64,000 nucleotides of DNA from Kitasatospora cathayae (GCF_027627435.1 NZ_CP115452.1:1-64000), one strand, 5' to 3'; numbered from the stretch's first letter, positions 52,193-61,172 are shown. The notes: generated by a model not told the origin, from the letters alone. Numbers and translations are program-made.

Positions 52193-53074
52193 TCAGGCCA
52201 CGCAGCCGGGGACCGCGGTGGGGCTGCCGAAGCAGTTGGTCGGGTTGTTGGCGAGCACGGCGGTGAAGTCGAGCGTGACGCTGCCGCCGTCGTTGTAGAC
52301 CCCTCCGGGGGCGTTGGTCGCGAAGTTGCTGGCGACCTTGCTCCGGGTGAGCGTGGTGGTGGCGTCGGCACCGCCGAAGTTGGCGATTCCGCCGCCCGCA
52401 CCCGTGGGCCCGGAAGCCGAGTTGTCGACGACGTCGCTTCGCGAGACGTTCAGCGTACCGTCGTTGGCCACTCCGCCGCCCAGCTCGAGCGCGTTGTTGT
52501 TGACGACAGCGCTCTTGTCGATGGTCATGTCGCCGTCGTTGCCCAGACCGCCACCGTTGTGGAGCGCGCTGTTGCCGCTGATGAGGCTGTGGTCGACGCT
52601 CGTGGTGGACCCGGTGGCGCCGCCGATCCCGCCGTAGAGGTCGGCGTGGTTGTCGCGGATGAGGCTGCGACTGACGGTGAGGGTTCCGTCGTTGCGGATG
52701 CCGCCCCCGAAGTCTCCCGTCGCGTCACCGTTGGCGATGATGGCCTCGCAAAGGCTCAGGTTGCCCGTCGAGTCGACCATGAGGATGCGGAAGGCCGGCG
52801 CGGCCGGGTCACGGGTGATGGTGGCGCCGTGACCCTTGATGGTGATCGTGTTCTGGATGGACGGCAGCGGGGTGGTCAGGTCGTAGATGCAGCCCGGGGC
52901 CAGGGCGAGCGTGCCGCCGGAGGTGTTCGCGTCGGTGATGGCGCTCGCCAGCGCGTCGGTGGTGCACGGGACGAACGTCCGCGCGGCTGCCGGGGTGGCG
53001 GCCAGGCCGGTGACCATGAGGGCGGCCGCCCCGAGAGCGCCCAGCGCGCGGATCGCCAGCTTGCTGCGGTTCAT
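52193..53074 (-). CDS. Secreted right-handed beta-helix protein
   Basis: A 293-residue protein with a Sec signal peptide (residues ~1-31, ending AATPAAARTF). The mature part has repeated rungs such as GDFGGGIRNDGTLTVSRSLI, NGGGLGNDGDMTIDKSAVVN and ELGGGVANDGTLNVSRSDVV, with the GGG(I/L/V)xNDG turns of polymorphic-membrane-protein-like beta-helices. It is probably a surface or extracellular structural or adhesive protein; no catalytic residues stand out. Two cysteines near each end may pair. Confidence 0.88.
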   Translation of the reverse strand: MNRSKLAIRALGALGAAALMVTGLAATPAAARTFVPCTTDALASAITDANTSGGTLALAPGCIYDLTTPLPSIQNTITIKGHGATITRDPAAPAFRILMVDSTGNLSLCEAIIANGDATGDFGGGIRNDGTLTVSRSLIRDNHADLYGGIGGATGSTTSVDHSLISGNSALHNGGGLGNDGDMTIDKSAVVNNNALELGGGVANDGTLNVSRSDVVDNSASGPTGAGGGIANFGGADATTTLTRSKVASNFATNAPGGVYNDGGSVTLDFTAVLANNPTNCFGSPTAVPGCVA

Positions 53075-53424
53075 TGCTTCTCCCTGGTGTCGAGTGGATC
53101 GTCCACGGGGCCGCGTGCGGCGTGTCCGGGAACGGGTCGGGGGTGTGCTGGGACCCGGGCTCGTGGTGGCTTGAGCCCTCTGGTGTGGTCCGGTCGCACC
53201 TGTGCGGGCATCCGGCCTGCGACTGCCGGGGCGCAGCGGTTGAACGTCCGTGCGTCAGCCGGGCGGTGGGCCCGGGGTCCGGGCGGGCGCGGTGAAGGCG
53301 CCGCGGTGTCGGAGACGGCAGTGCGGTGGCAGAGCCCGGCACCGCCTCCGGTGGGTCCTCGGTTCGGGCTGACGGCCTGCGGGGGCGTCATGACGCTCAC
53401 CGTGTTCGCGCCGTCGTCGCTCAC
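53075..53424. other. Upstream region of beta-helix gene
   Basis: No intact gene. A minus-strand segment at about 53374-53424 (SDDGANTVSVMTPP) continues in frame from the beta-propeller remnant at 53425-53600 across a TAG codon. Confidence 0.4.
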
Positions 53425-53600
53425 CTAGGAGGAGGGAGCGTTCGGGGTGAATGCCACCTTGCTCGCAGCGGTGTCGGTCACGTTCACGCCGCCACCGGCG
53501 CTGTTCGCCACATGGGCGCGGCTGCCGTTCGGGGTGACCGCGATTCCGGTGGGCCCGCCCCGCCCGGCACGGTCGCGTCCTTCGCCGCCGGTCCTGCCGG
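53425..53600 (-). pseudogene. YncE/NHL-type beta-propeller remnant
   Basis: The minus strand reads PTGIAVTPNGSRAHVANSAG then GGVNVTDTAASKVAFTPN, one full 'PxGxAVTPDG..VYVAN' propeller repeat. TAG at 53425-53427 ends it, but the same frame goes on VSDDGANTVSVM, the next repeat, as if TAG replaced the usual Tyr before VS. No start is seen upstream. Confidence 0.5.
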
Positions 53601-54221
53601 CAGGCGGTCAGCCGCTGAGCTCATGACGTCCCCTCCGATCAAGCGGGGACCGTCGACGTCCAACGGCCGTCGCGTTCACGACGGCCGACACGACGTCGGC
53701 TCCTTACCGGGGGCGCCCGACGGCTGCCGGACCGGGAGCACGCGTCTCCTGAGGTCCGACGCATTCCCCCGGCAAGGGATGGGCGGCCCACCGGGTGCAA
53801 TCGCTACGAGTAACCCACAGGGCCACAGAAGGCAGCCATCGAAAGGTCTGCTTCTCACCCGAACGGCCGAGCGCGCTACCCGGGAACGATCCCGCACGTG
53901 CCGTCCACCCGGCCACGACGACCGCTTCCCCGCGTACCGCGGCCGCACCGCCCGACAGGGCGCATCGCCGGAGGGGCCTGGCCGGCGGCGTCAGCGACGA
54001 CCGAACGGCGTACCCGACGCTCGATCCGTCCACGCGACGGTGTCGGTGGACGCGATCGACGAATCCGCACAGCGAGGATACGGAATATTATATCCAGGAT
54101 GGACTGCTCGGGTGAATTCAAACATTCACTGCTGACATCCGCTCAAATCATTGACACGATCGAGGATGAGTATTCCGCGGATAGGAGTCCGCGGAAATCA
54201 TCGCCCCGGTGGAGGTTCGCC
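53601..54221. other. Intergenic region upstream of the small-peptide cassette
   Basis: No protein-like frame is seen. The last 160 bases are AT-richer (GGAATATTATATCC near 54080) and include TTGACA at 54151-54156 and a hairpin (TTCCGCGGA/TCCGCGGAA) at 54173-54196 just before the ribosome site, so this probably contains the promoter and 5' leader of 54222-56251. Confidence 0.5.
54173..54196 (+). promoter_or_regulatory. Leader hairpin before small-peptide gene
   Basis: TTCCGCGGA and its inverse TCCGCGGAA are separated by TAGGAG. The structure ends 12 bases before GGTGGAGG, the ribosome site of the 54222 gene, so it could act on translation or as an operator. Confidence 0.4.
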
Positions 54222-54419
54222 ATGACCAACTGCCCAGCTGTCGACGCCCGAGCCGCTCTCGCCTTCCTCCAGAACAGCGGACTGATAGACATGAACACCA
54301 CTCTGGAGCAGTTGGTCAGTGCGACCACCACGCTCGGAGAAATCTCCGGCTATGTGCTGGCCTGGGACAAGTACGTGCTCGTCGTCCCGTCCGTGACCGA
54401 GGAGGCCGCGCAGGCCTAG
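54222..54419 (+). CDS. 65-residue small protein, possible precursor or partner peptide
   Basis: A 65-residue product (MTNCPAVDARAALAFLQNSG..., ending VVPSVTEEAAQA) with a strong GGTGGAGG ribosome site 7 bases before ATG 54222. It has a predicted amphipathic helix (ARAALAFLQNSGLI), a Thr-rich stretch (TTLEQLVSATTTL) and a hydrophobic YVLAWDKYVLVVP segment. It lies 77 bases upstream of a large unusual protein and is probably in the same operon. Size and position would suit a RiPP precursor or a small regulatory or antitoxin-like partner, but no known leader or core motif is seen. Confidence 0.6.
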   Translation: MTNCPAVDARAALAFLQNSGLIDMNTTLEQLVSATTTLGEISGYVLAWDKYVLVVPSVTEEAAQA

Positions 54420-54496
54420 CCTCGGACTGCGCCGTACGGGGCGCCCGCGTCAGGCGAGGCGCAAGGCCGGGTGACATCGACTCATCAGGGGCGGCT

Positions 54497-56251
54497 GTGG
54501 CTGACACGTGGCGCACGGTGGAACAGGGAGCGGTCTCCTGGCTGGCCGCACACCGCACCCGTTTCGACCCCGACGCCGCCGATGAGGGGCGTGTGCTGTT
54601 CGTCCGCAAGGCGCTCGTCGAGGTCGCGTTGCTGGTCGGACTGCGCGCCCGGGCGGAGTCCGGATCCTTCGACGACGCCGACTATCAGACGCTGTTCGAC
54701 CAGGTCACCGCAGTGGCGGCTCGGGCTTCGTACCGCGAGCTCGTCGCACGCGACGAGCGGGCCCTGCTCTTGTACGCGGGCACCTATGCGTCACAGCGGT
54801 TGTGCGGGCGGCCCGACCGCGAATTCGAGCGCCTCATCGGCCAAGCGGTCTCCGGGCGCTACGCCGCCTGTTTCGAGCGTGTTCCCTTTCGGCAGCTGGA
54901 TCTGCTGCACACGCTGGAGTTGGCCGGAATCGATCACGGAATTCCGGAGGCCAACGCTGTCCTGCCTTTCTCCCTGCTCTGCGCGGATCCGTCCGTGCTG
55001 AAGCTGAGCGACGGCGATGTCTACGCGATCACGCACACCGTGTTCTACGCCACCGATTTCGGTCGGCGCACCCCCCGGTGGCCCACCGGATTCGATCTGC
55101 CGCAGGCCGTGGAGCTACTGGAGGCACTCAGCCTTCTGTGCCGCCGGAAGGAGAACGCCGACCTGGTCGCCGAATTGCTCTGCTGCCTGCTGTGCCTGGG
55201 GATCCGGGACTCACCCGAGACGGAACGGGCATGGGCGTTTCTCGCCGACGTACAGGAACCCAGCGGGCGGGTCGCCGGGCCGGACGGCGTCCTCCCGCCG
55301 GAACTCGAGAACGGCGATCCGGAATACCGCGGCTGGGCCACCGGCTACCACACCACGATCGTCGCGGCGCTGGCCGGCCACCTCGCCCGCGACGCAGCCG
55401 TGATCCGGCGGCCGCGCCCCTCACCTCCCCGGTCCGCCGGCAGGGGACGACTTGAAGCCGCGATCCGGCGCGCCATCGCCTGGCTGACCGATGACGCTCC
55501 CGAGGCGCCCTTCGACGACGCGGTTCCGGCAGCCGGCGCGGCCTCGCGCGCCGCACGCTCCGTGGGGGAGCCGCAACTCGCCGCCCGGACTCTCACACGT
55601 CTCGCGCAACGTGCCGACGGCGCCCTCGCCCAGCCGGTGGCCTGGGGGCAGCAGGGCGTCGACGCGGTCGCCGAGTGCGCGCGAGGACTGTCGGCCTGCG
55701 GACTGGCCTGCGACTCCCTCGACCGGTTCCTGACGGACACGGCGGGAACACTCACCGGACTCACCGCCGTTCCCACGACCGCCGCCGGCGGAGTCAGGCT
55801 GCTTCAGGACCTGGGTCGGCTCACCGCGCAGCAGGCGGACTCCCTCCTCGCCTCCACCGACCCGGCGAGCCTGCTGGCCGAGAACCGTTCGCCCGCGATC
55901 ACCGCCGTGGCCTTGGCACAGTACGCCGACGGCCGACCGCTTCGCCTCGGCGGCGACGCCTCCGTCTGGCGTTCCGTCGCGGAGCGGTTCGCGGCCGCGC
56001 TGCCGGCCGCCTGCCGGAGTTACCGACTCGAAGAGGTCGCCGCGCTCCTTCAAGGGCTGGGGGTGGTCGGCTGGGCCGATCACCGGATCACCCGCGACGG
56101 GGTCGACTTCCTGCTCTGCCAGCAGCACCCCACCGGCGCCTTCGGCTACCCGGCGCGCGACGACCACCGGGAGCGGGCGACGGCACAACGCGGCTGGACC
56201 CGCAGTTGCGTCGTCGCCCTTTCATGCCTGTACGACCTGTACGACGAGTGA
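54497..56251 (+). CDS. DUF6895-like protein with alpha/alpha-toroid (QW-type) motifs
   Basis: A 584-residue soluble protein, almost entirely helical. The N-terminal half (AVSWLAAHRTRFDPDAADEG, LLYAGTYASQRLCGRP, FRQLDLLHTLELAGIDHG) resembles DUF6895 proteins of actinomycetes. The C-terminal half has repeats that look like terpene-cyclase/prenyltransferase toroid motifs, such as FLADVQEPSGRVAGPDG then YHTTIVAALAGHL, and FLLCQQHPTGAFGYP then WTRSCVVALSCLYDLYDE. A cyclase DXDD motif is not obvious. GTG 54497 has AGGGG upstream. With the 65-residue peptide it forms a compact two-gene cassette. Function is unknown; scaffold, peptide-binding and modifying roles are all possible. Confidence 0.65.
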   Translation: MADTWRTVEQGAVSWLAAHRTRFDPDAADEGRVLFVRKALVEVALLVGLRARAESGSFDDADYQTLFDQVTAVAARASYRELVARDERALLLYAGTYASQRLCGRPDREFERLIGQAVSGRYAACFERVPFRQLDLLHTLELAGIDHGIPEANAVLPFSLLCADPSVLKLSDGDVYAITHTVFYATDFGRRTPRWPTGFDLPQAVELLEALSLLCRRKENADLVAELLCCLLCLGIRDSPETERAWAFLADVQEPSGRVAGPDGVLPPELENGDPEYRGWATGYHTTIVAALAGHLARDAAVIRRPRPSPPRSAGRGRLEAAIRRAIAWLTDDAPEAPFDDAVPAAGAASRAARSVGEPQLAARTLTRLAQRADGALAQPVAWGQQGVDAVAECARGLSACGLACDSLDRFLTDTAGTLTGLTAVPTTAAGGVRLLQDLGRLTAQQADSLLASTDPASLLAENRSPAITAVALAQYADGRPLRLGGDASVWRSVAERFAAALPAACRSYRLEEVAALLQGLGVVGWADHRITRDGVDFLLCQQHPTGAFGYPARDDHRERATAQRGWTRSCVVALSCLYDLYDE

Positions 56252-56875
56252 GCACCCCACCGCTCCCGCGTCCTCCCGGTACGGTTCCGCCGCACCCCGT
56301 CAGCCACCGCGCTCGTCGACCAGGTGGCGCACGACCTGGGTGGTTTCGCGGCGCTTCCATGTCCGGGCCCGCTTCCACGGCGACGCGACTGGCCGACGCC
56401 TCGACGCTTCGTCTTGCCACGCTGGCGGGGTCCGGCATTCGCGACGGGCGTGCGCGGACATATCGTCGCGCTGGGCCTTTTGGGTGACTATTCGTCAATA
56501 CTGTTGCTTCATATCCATTCTTTCGGGTTAATGATGCCGTCTGAACCGGCGGGCCGCCCATCCCCGTGCCGGGAAGTCCAGCTGGCGGCCCGTCCGTTGT
56601 CGCAGTCCCCGCCGCTCGGACACCGGGGCCGATCGGTCCGAGCCGGCCCGGTGTCAGCTCACCGGCACGCATGGACGCCACCGGTCCGGACATCCCGTAG
56701 TCGCGACGGTGTCGGCACCCGCGGCCAGGTATCTCCCGTCCCGTCCTTCGGACTCGCTGCCGGGCGCAGTGCGCCGGGTCGAGGCAGTGGCCGGACAGCG
56801 CACAGGACCGGCGACGGACGGCGTGGCCGAAGGTCCACCCGGCCGCCATCACCGTTCTCACACAGGAGACACATC
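56252..56875. other. Intergenic region, probable promoter of IPT/TIG gene
   Basis: No protein-like frame is seen. An AT-rich stretch at about 56485-56535 (TGACTATTCGTCAATACTG, TTCTTTCGGGTTAATGATG) stands out and may hold a promoter. AGGAGA at 56863-56868 is the ribosome site of the next gene. Confidence 0.45.
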
Positions 56876-57703
56876 GTGAACGCAACCGTGCACGCGACGC
56901 CGTCGGCGCCGAACCTCACGCTGCCCTGGCCGCTGCCGCCCGTGCTGTTCGCGGACATCCCCAACGCGGGGCCCGCGGCCGGCGGCAACACCGTCACCCT
57001 CACCGGTCTGGGCCTCAACGCCGCCACGCAGGTTCTCTTCGGATCGTCTCCGGCCACCGTCGTGGCCGGAGACGTCCTCGGCTTCAGTCTCGTCGTCGTG
57101 GCCCCGCCTGGAAGCGGCACGGTGGGGGTGACCGTCACCACCCCGAACGGCACCAGCAACGCCGTGGCCTACACGTACCTGGTGGCCTCGCCGCCGCCCG
57201 TGCCCAACCCCACGGCCATCACGCCCGTCTCCGGCCCGGTCGCCGGCGGTACCGCATTCATCATCACCGGTACCGGGCTCGCCGGGGCGAGCGTGACCTT
57301 CGGCGGCACCCCGGCCACCGTACTGGCCAGCACCGCGAACGTGATCGCGGGTCTGATCCCCGCGCACGCCGCGGGCAACGTCCCCGTGGTGGTGACCACC
57401 GCCGGTGGATCGGCGAGTGTTCCGGGCGGCTTCACCTACCTCGCGCCCGCGCCGCCGGTCGTGACCGTGCCCATCACCCCGGTGGTCAGTATCCCGGCGG
57501 GTGGTGGCGTGTTCACCATCGTGGGGACCGGTCTCACGGGTGCGACCGTGACCTTCGGCGCGACCCCGGCGACGCTGACCACCGACACCGACGTCCTCAT
57601 CACCGGCATCATCCCGGCCGGTACCCCGGGTACCACCGTCAACGTCACCGTGACCACCCCGGGTGGTACGGCGTTCGCCGGAACCATGACCTACACCGCC
57701 TGA
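56876..57703 (+). CDS. Three-domain IPT/TIG protein without signal peptide
   Basis: A 275-residue protein made of three immunoglobulin-like IPT/TIG units beginning near residues 35, 115 and 200. Each has the pattern GPxxGGxxxTIxGxGLxxAxxVxFGxxPAT, seen as AGPAAGGNTVTLTGLGLNAA, GPVAGGTAFIITGTGLAGAS and IPAGGGVFTIVGTGLTGATV. No signal peptide or sorting signal is visible; the N-terminus (MNATVHATPSAPNLTLPWPL) is Pro-rich. Such proteins in Streptomyces may be surface or phage-tail-like. GTG 56876 follows AGGAGA at seven bases. A strong terminator follows. Confidence 0.87.
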   Translation: MNATVHATPSAPNLTLPWPLPPVLFADIPNAGPAAGGNTVTLTGLGLNAATQVLFGSSPATVVAGDVLGFSLVVVAPPGSGTVGVTVTTPNGTSNAVAYTYLVASPPPVPNPTAITPVSGPVAGGTAFIITGTGLAGASVTFGGTPATVLASTANVIAGLIPAHAAGNVPVVVTTAGGSASVPGGFTYLAPAPPVVTVPITPVVSIPAGGGVFTIVGTGLTGATVTFGATPATLTTDTDVLITGIIPAGTPGTTVNVTVTTPGGTAFAGTMTYTA

Positions 57704-57718
57704 TCGATCCCGCGGCGC

Positions 57719-57752
57719 AGCCGGCCTTCGGACGACACTCCGAAGGCCGGCT
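57719..57752 (+). terminator. Perfect hairpin after IPT/TIG gene
   Basis: AGCCGGCCTTCGGA and its inverse TCCGAAGGCCGGCT flank CGACAC, starting 15 bases after the stop at 57703. It may serve both convergent genes. Confidence 0.75.
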
Positions 57753-57802
57753 ACCCGTGCCGCTCCCCGGTGGTGGCCGCCGCGAAGACCCCGGTGTCAC
57801 CG

Positions 57803-58750
57803 TCACCGCTTCCCCCAGTCCCAAGGGGCCGACCGGGCGCCGCGTAGGCACGCCACCTGGTGGACCGCCAACTGGCGGACCTGGAAGTCAAGGTGGGCGC
57901 GGCGGACGGTGTCCATGACGGCGGTGAGCACGACGACGTCCCGCACGACCCGGTAGCCCGACCACGCGCCGATGTGACCGTAGGGCACGGCGGCGTCGGC
58001 CCGGCCGTGCGCGGTGTAGGTGTCGTCGTAGGCCCGCAAGTCGTCGCGGTGGCCGCGCAGTAGCTCGTTGCGCCAGCGCGCGGCGACCAGGTCCCACTCC
58101 CGGTGGCCGCGCCACAGCGGTCTGCGCAGCGCCAGCCGCGGGTGGATCCCGTCGTCGTGGCAGCGGGTCAGCTGTCGGGCGCCGAGGATGACGGTGGGCG
58201 GAGTCGGCCAGTCGACGTCTTCCCACTCCGCGCGCAGCCAGGCGGCGTGCTCGCGCAGGAACCAGCGGTCGGACTCGCTCAGCGGGGTCTTCTCCAGGTC
58301 GTCCAGCAGACCGGCGAACGGGTCGTGGTCCTCCAGCCACGGCGCCGCCCCGGGAGGGATCCGGTGCACGGCGGCGGTCACCCGCGCGCTCAGCGACTCG
58401 TCCCTCCGCTGTTTCCCGGGGTTGTGCCAGAAGGTGACGGCCCGGCCGGCAGCCGTGCGGACGCCGCTGTAGTACGGGGCGGCGACGGCCACCCGGTGCA
58501 GTTCCAGCAGCTCCGCGCCCCGCACCAGCGCCCGCGCGTCGTCCAGACCCGTCTGCACCAGGGCGATCGCACGCGGCGCGGGCAGCGACCACACGTTGAC
58601 GGGGTGGTCACTGACCAGCTCGGCGTGCCGGGCGTCGTCGCCGGAGGCCGTGCAGGCCTGGGTCAGGGCCACGTAGGACGCCGTGACGTCCCGCCTGCGG
58701 GCGTGGCTGGTGGTCCTGAGCAGCGCGCTGGTGCTCGGTCCGATGCTCAC
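57803..58750 (-). CDS. Aminoglycoside-phosphotransferase-like protein lacking catalytic residues
   Basis: A 315-residue protein with the APH/choline-kinase fold in its second half: FVWHNPG-like VTFWHNPGKQRRDESL, PWLEDHDPFAGLLDDLEKTP and RGHREWDLVAARW, which in active members follows the catalytic loop and metal-binding Asp. Here the loop that should read HGDxxxxN is VILGARQLTRCHDDG, and the later metal Asp position reads LALRRPLWRG. His, Asp and Asn are therefore replaced, while the frame stays open. It is probably a pseudokinase or a decayed gene without frameshift. GTG 58750 has GAGGAATG upstream. Confidence 0.65.
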   Translation of the reverse strand: MSIGPSTSALLRTTSHARRRDVTASYVALTQACTASGDDARHAELVSDHPVNVWSLPAPRAIALVQTGLDDARALVRGAELLELHRVAVAAPYYSGVRTAAGRAVTFWHNPGKQRRDESLSARVTAAVHRIPPGAAPWLEDHDPFAGLLDDLEKTPLSESDRWFLREHAAWLRAEWEDVDWPTPPTVILGARQLTRCHDDGIHPRLALRRPLWRGHREWDLVAARWRNELLRGHRDDLRAYDDTYTAHGRADAAVPYGHIGAWSGYRVVRDVVVLTAVMDTVRRAHLDFQVRQLAVHQVACLRGARSAPWDWGKR

Positions 58751-59112
58751 GGAGCATTCCTCGGATACGAAGTCGGTGGGCAAGGAGTTCTGTCCGGGAC
58801 AGTTCCAGGTGCTGTCCCGGAGCGGTCGGCGCCGCGCGACAGTGGTACGCACCGGCATCTCCGCCCGTACCCGCGTGCCGTCCAAGCCGGGGTCGGCGAC
58901 GCGGCGTCCGGAGGCGTTCCCGGCGACGGGGGACAGGCTGCGGCCGCTGGTCGGGTCGAGGCCCACCGGGTTGTGTTCGGGCTTTCGGGAGCCCGGTCGG
59001 TGGCGGACGTACGGGGCGCACCGCTCGGGGCGTGCTGCAGGACGGCAGTCGACGTCGTACCCGGCTGACCTCCTCCGCGGCCATGCGACGGTGCTGGTGC
59101 GCTCGGCGGCCG
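58751..59112. other. Intergenic region, no istB found
   Basis: No protein-like frame is seen. The IS21 partner ATPase gene (istB) that normally follows istA would be expected here on the minus strand, but none is present. Confidence 0.5.
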
Positions 59113-60429
59113 TCAGTCGGCGGCTTCCGGTGCGGATGCGCGGTGCCGGAACCGACTCCGCGCAGGGGAGGCGGATCCGTCTCGCGATTCCGTGGCGCGG
59201 GCGAGCGGCTTGGTGGGCTGCTGGTCGTCACGTCGGGACGGGGCCTGGTCCTCGTCCGTGGCGGCCCGACACCGCGGGCGACGGGTTCTTCCTGCCGCCA
59301 GGGCTCGCGCCCCGGCGCCGGAGGTCCGGTTCGGCCGTTCCAAGGTGATCGGGCCACTGTGCTCGGCGACCGTCTGGCCCGCCCCCCTCGGAGCCCTCGG
59401 GAAGCGGGCGATGACCGCCCCGCGAGTGGTGGTGACCGACAGGTGTGGTTCGTCCAGCCGACGGCGGATCCCCACCTCGTTACCGGCGAGACCCGGGAGC
59501 AGGTAGAAATTGCCCTCGAACGACACGCGTCCGTGAGGATCGACCCTGCGCTGAACGCAGATGCGAGCCGGGAACGGCTTCGGGGGCAGCGGCAGCAGGG
59601 CCTGGGCGCTGCAACCCGTCCGTCGGTGCCAACGGTCCGAGCGCTCGGCCAGGCGGTCGAGGCTGTCCTGGGCCGCCTGCACGCTGGGTTCCTCGGCCGC
59701 GGTGTTCCACCAGTGAAGGACGACGGAGCGGTGGGCGCGGACGACGGGGCCGGGCGCTTCCATCTGCGGGCGGATCGCGATGGAGGCACCGTAGTGGACC
59801 GCGATCTGGTGGAAGACGGCGGTCACCTTGCCGGCCGTCGAGCAGACCGGCCGGGTCCGGTCGAACAGCCAGCGCTCGCCGGTGCCGCCGAGGCGACGCA
59901 GCACCTGGTCCAGGGCGGCCACGTAGTGCGGGAGGTCGTCGGTGTCGGCCAAGGCGGCCCGCCAGCGGCCGGATCGCGTGAGCGAACCCATGAGCAGGTG
60001 CACCTCGCGCCCGCTGTCCCATTCGACCGGTGGGGGCGGAAGCCGTACCCAGTCGAACCGCAAGTCTTCGACGGTGCCGCAGCCGGGGCTGGCCCTCCCG
60101 CGGTGGCACGATCCGCAGCGCGGACGCGTCAGGTGCCTGCGCAGGGCGCGGGTGAAGGTCGAGTAGGCGCGGTCGTAGCCCAGCTCGACGATCTCGCCGT
60201 AGAGCACGTTCGCCTGTAGGTGCGGATCGTCGTCGAGTCGTTGCTGGCAGTACGGGACGAACTGCAGGAAATCATCATGGGTCACTGCTCGGATTCCTAT
60301 GGTCCGCTCTCCGTTGAGGTAGGCCCTGACGGTCTTGCGGTCACGGCCCAGGAATCGGGCGATTGCGGAGATGGACCAGCCCTGCTGGTGCAAGGCGAAA
60401 ACGTCTCTGCATTCCTCTGGACTGAGCAT
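59113..60429 (-). CDS. IS21-family transposase (IstA-like)
   Basis: A 438-residue transposase with an N-terminal HTH (SISAIARFLGRDRKTVRAYL), an rve/DDE domain (LRFDWVRLPPPPVEWDSGRE, LLMGSLTRSGRWRAALADTD, TGERWLFDRTRPVCS) and a Mu-type C-terminal beta domain (ARICVQRRVDPHGRVSFEGN then FYLLPGLAGNEV). The last ~90 residues are Arg/Ala-rich and unusual. No istB follows, so the element is either incomplete or of the single-gene variant. ATG 60429 is preceded by AGGAGG at good spacing. Confidence 0.85.
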   Translation of the reverse strand: MLSPEECRDVFALHQQGWSISAIARFLGRDRKTVRAYLNGERTIGIRAVTHDDFLQFVPYCQQRLDDDPHLQANVLYGEIVELGYDRAYSTFTRALRRHLTRPRCGSCHRGRASPGCGTVEDLRFDWVRLPPPPVEWDSGREVHLLMGSLTRSGRWRAALADTDDLPHYVAALDQVLRRLGGTGERWLFDRTRPVCSTAGKVTAVFHQIAVHYGASIAIRPQMEAPGPVVRAHRSVVLHWWNTAAEEPSVQAAQDSLDRLAERSDRWHRRTGCSAQALLPLPPKPFPARICVQRRVDPHGRVSFEGNFYLLPGLAGNEVGIRRRLDEPHLSVTTTRGAVIARFPRAPRGAGQTVAEHSGPITLERPNRTSGAGARALAAGRTRRPRCRAATDEDQAPSRRDDQQPTKPLARATESRDGSASPARSRFRHRASAPEAAD

Positions 60430-60749
60430 CCGAACCTCCTAGCCATCAGACTTCGCCGCCGCAGGGTCCTTGAATTAGTGGCGGCCGCCAGGCATGGTCG
60501 AAAAATACAGCATGAAACAGAACCGCTCAAGGGGCGGAAACGTTTCTTTTTGGATGCCTCCATGGGAATTTCGGAGAGCGGGAACTCGCCCTCCCTCGCT
60601 CGGGACGCGGGGCTCACCGCCGCCCCGCTGGGATTGGGTCCCGACTTCACAGCATAACCATCGTGAATTCCGGGGATTCTTCAGAGCGTTGCGAGAACTG
60701 CATATTAAAGGACGCTCGAATCGCGCGCATATGAGGACGGCGGGCGGCC
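60430..60749. other. Intergenic region between IS21 transposase and HATPase genes
   Basis: No protein-like frame is seen; composition is noticeably lower in GC than the neighbouring genes (for example 60480-60560 and 60655-60740). The ends of the IS21 element are not evident. Confidence 0.45.
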
Positions 60750-61172
60750 TCACAACGGCAGTCGGCAGGAAACCGTCTTGGTTCCGTCGAGATGGAGACG
60801 GTACGCCCATGCGCCGGCGATGCTCTCCACCAGAAGCAGCCCGCGTCCGCCTTCCTGACAGGCGGTTGCCCGGTGTGCCTGGGGAGCACTCGCGGAGCGG
60901 TCTCGGATACCGATCGCGAGCCACCGTTGCTCGAGTGCGATCGTCACCCTGATCGGCTGCTCGCTATCGGTGTGTTTGATCGCGTTCGTCAGAAGCTCCG
61001 TGGTCAGGAGTTCCGCGTCGTCGGTGAGGTGCGCCATCTCCCAGTGGATGAGAATGGCCTTCACGGCGTGGCGTACGGGCCGCACGCAGTGGGGCTCCGG
61101 CAACACGAACATGGTGAGGCGTCGCCCCTGCGTGTCATGCGCGTCCAGGCGTGGCAGGTCTGTCGAGGTCAT
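60750..61172 (-). CDS. HATPase_c_2 serine kinase (anti-sigma-factor-like)
   Basis: A 140-residue GHKL ATPase-like protein of the RsbW/SpoIIAB type abundant in Streptomyces. The N box is ELLTTELLTNAIKHTDS, the G1 region GIRDRSASAPQ is weakened (no DxGxG), and the G2 region is GGRGLLLVESIAGAWAY. It may bind and phosphorylate an anti-sigma antagonist. ATG 61172 has AGGGAACG upstream. It lies 104 bases downstream of the PKS gene on the same strand. Confidence 0.88.
   Translation of the reverse strand: MTSTDLPRLDAHDTQGRRLTMFVLPEPHCVRPVRHAVKAILIHWEMAHLTDDAELLTTELLTNAIKHTDSEQPIRVTIALEQRWLAIGIRDRSASAPQAHRATACQEGGRGLLLVESIAGAWAYRLHLDGTKTVSCRLPL

Noticed and set aside
58751..59112. istB partner of the IS21-type transposase
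   Set aside because: No AAA+ ATPase frame with Walker motifs is present downstream of the transposase on the minus strand.
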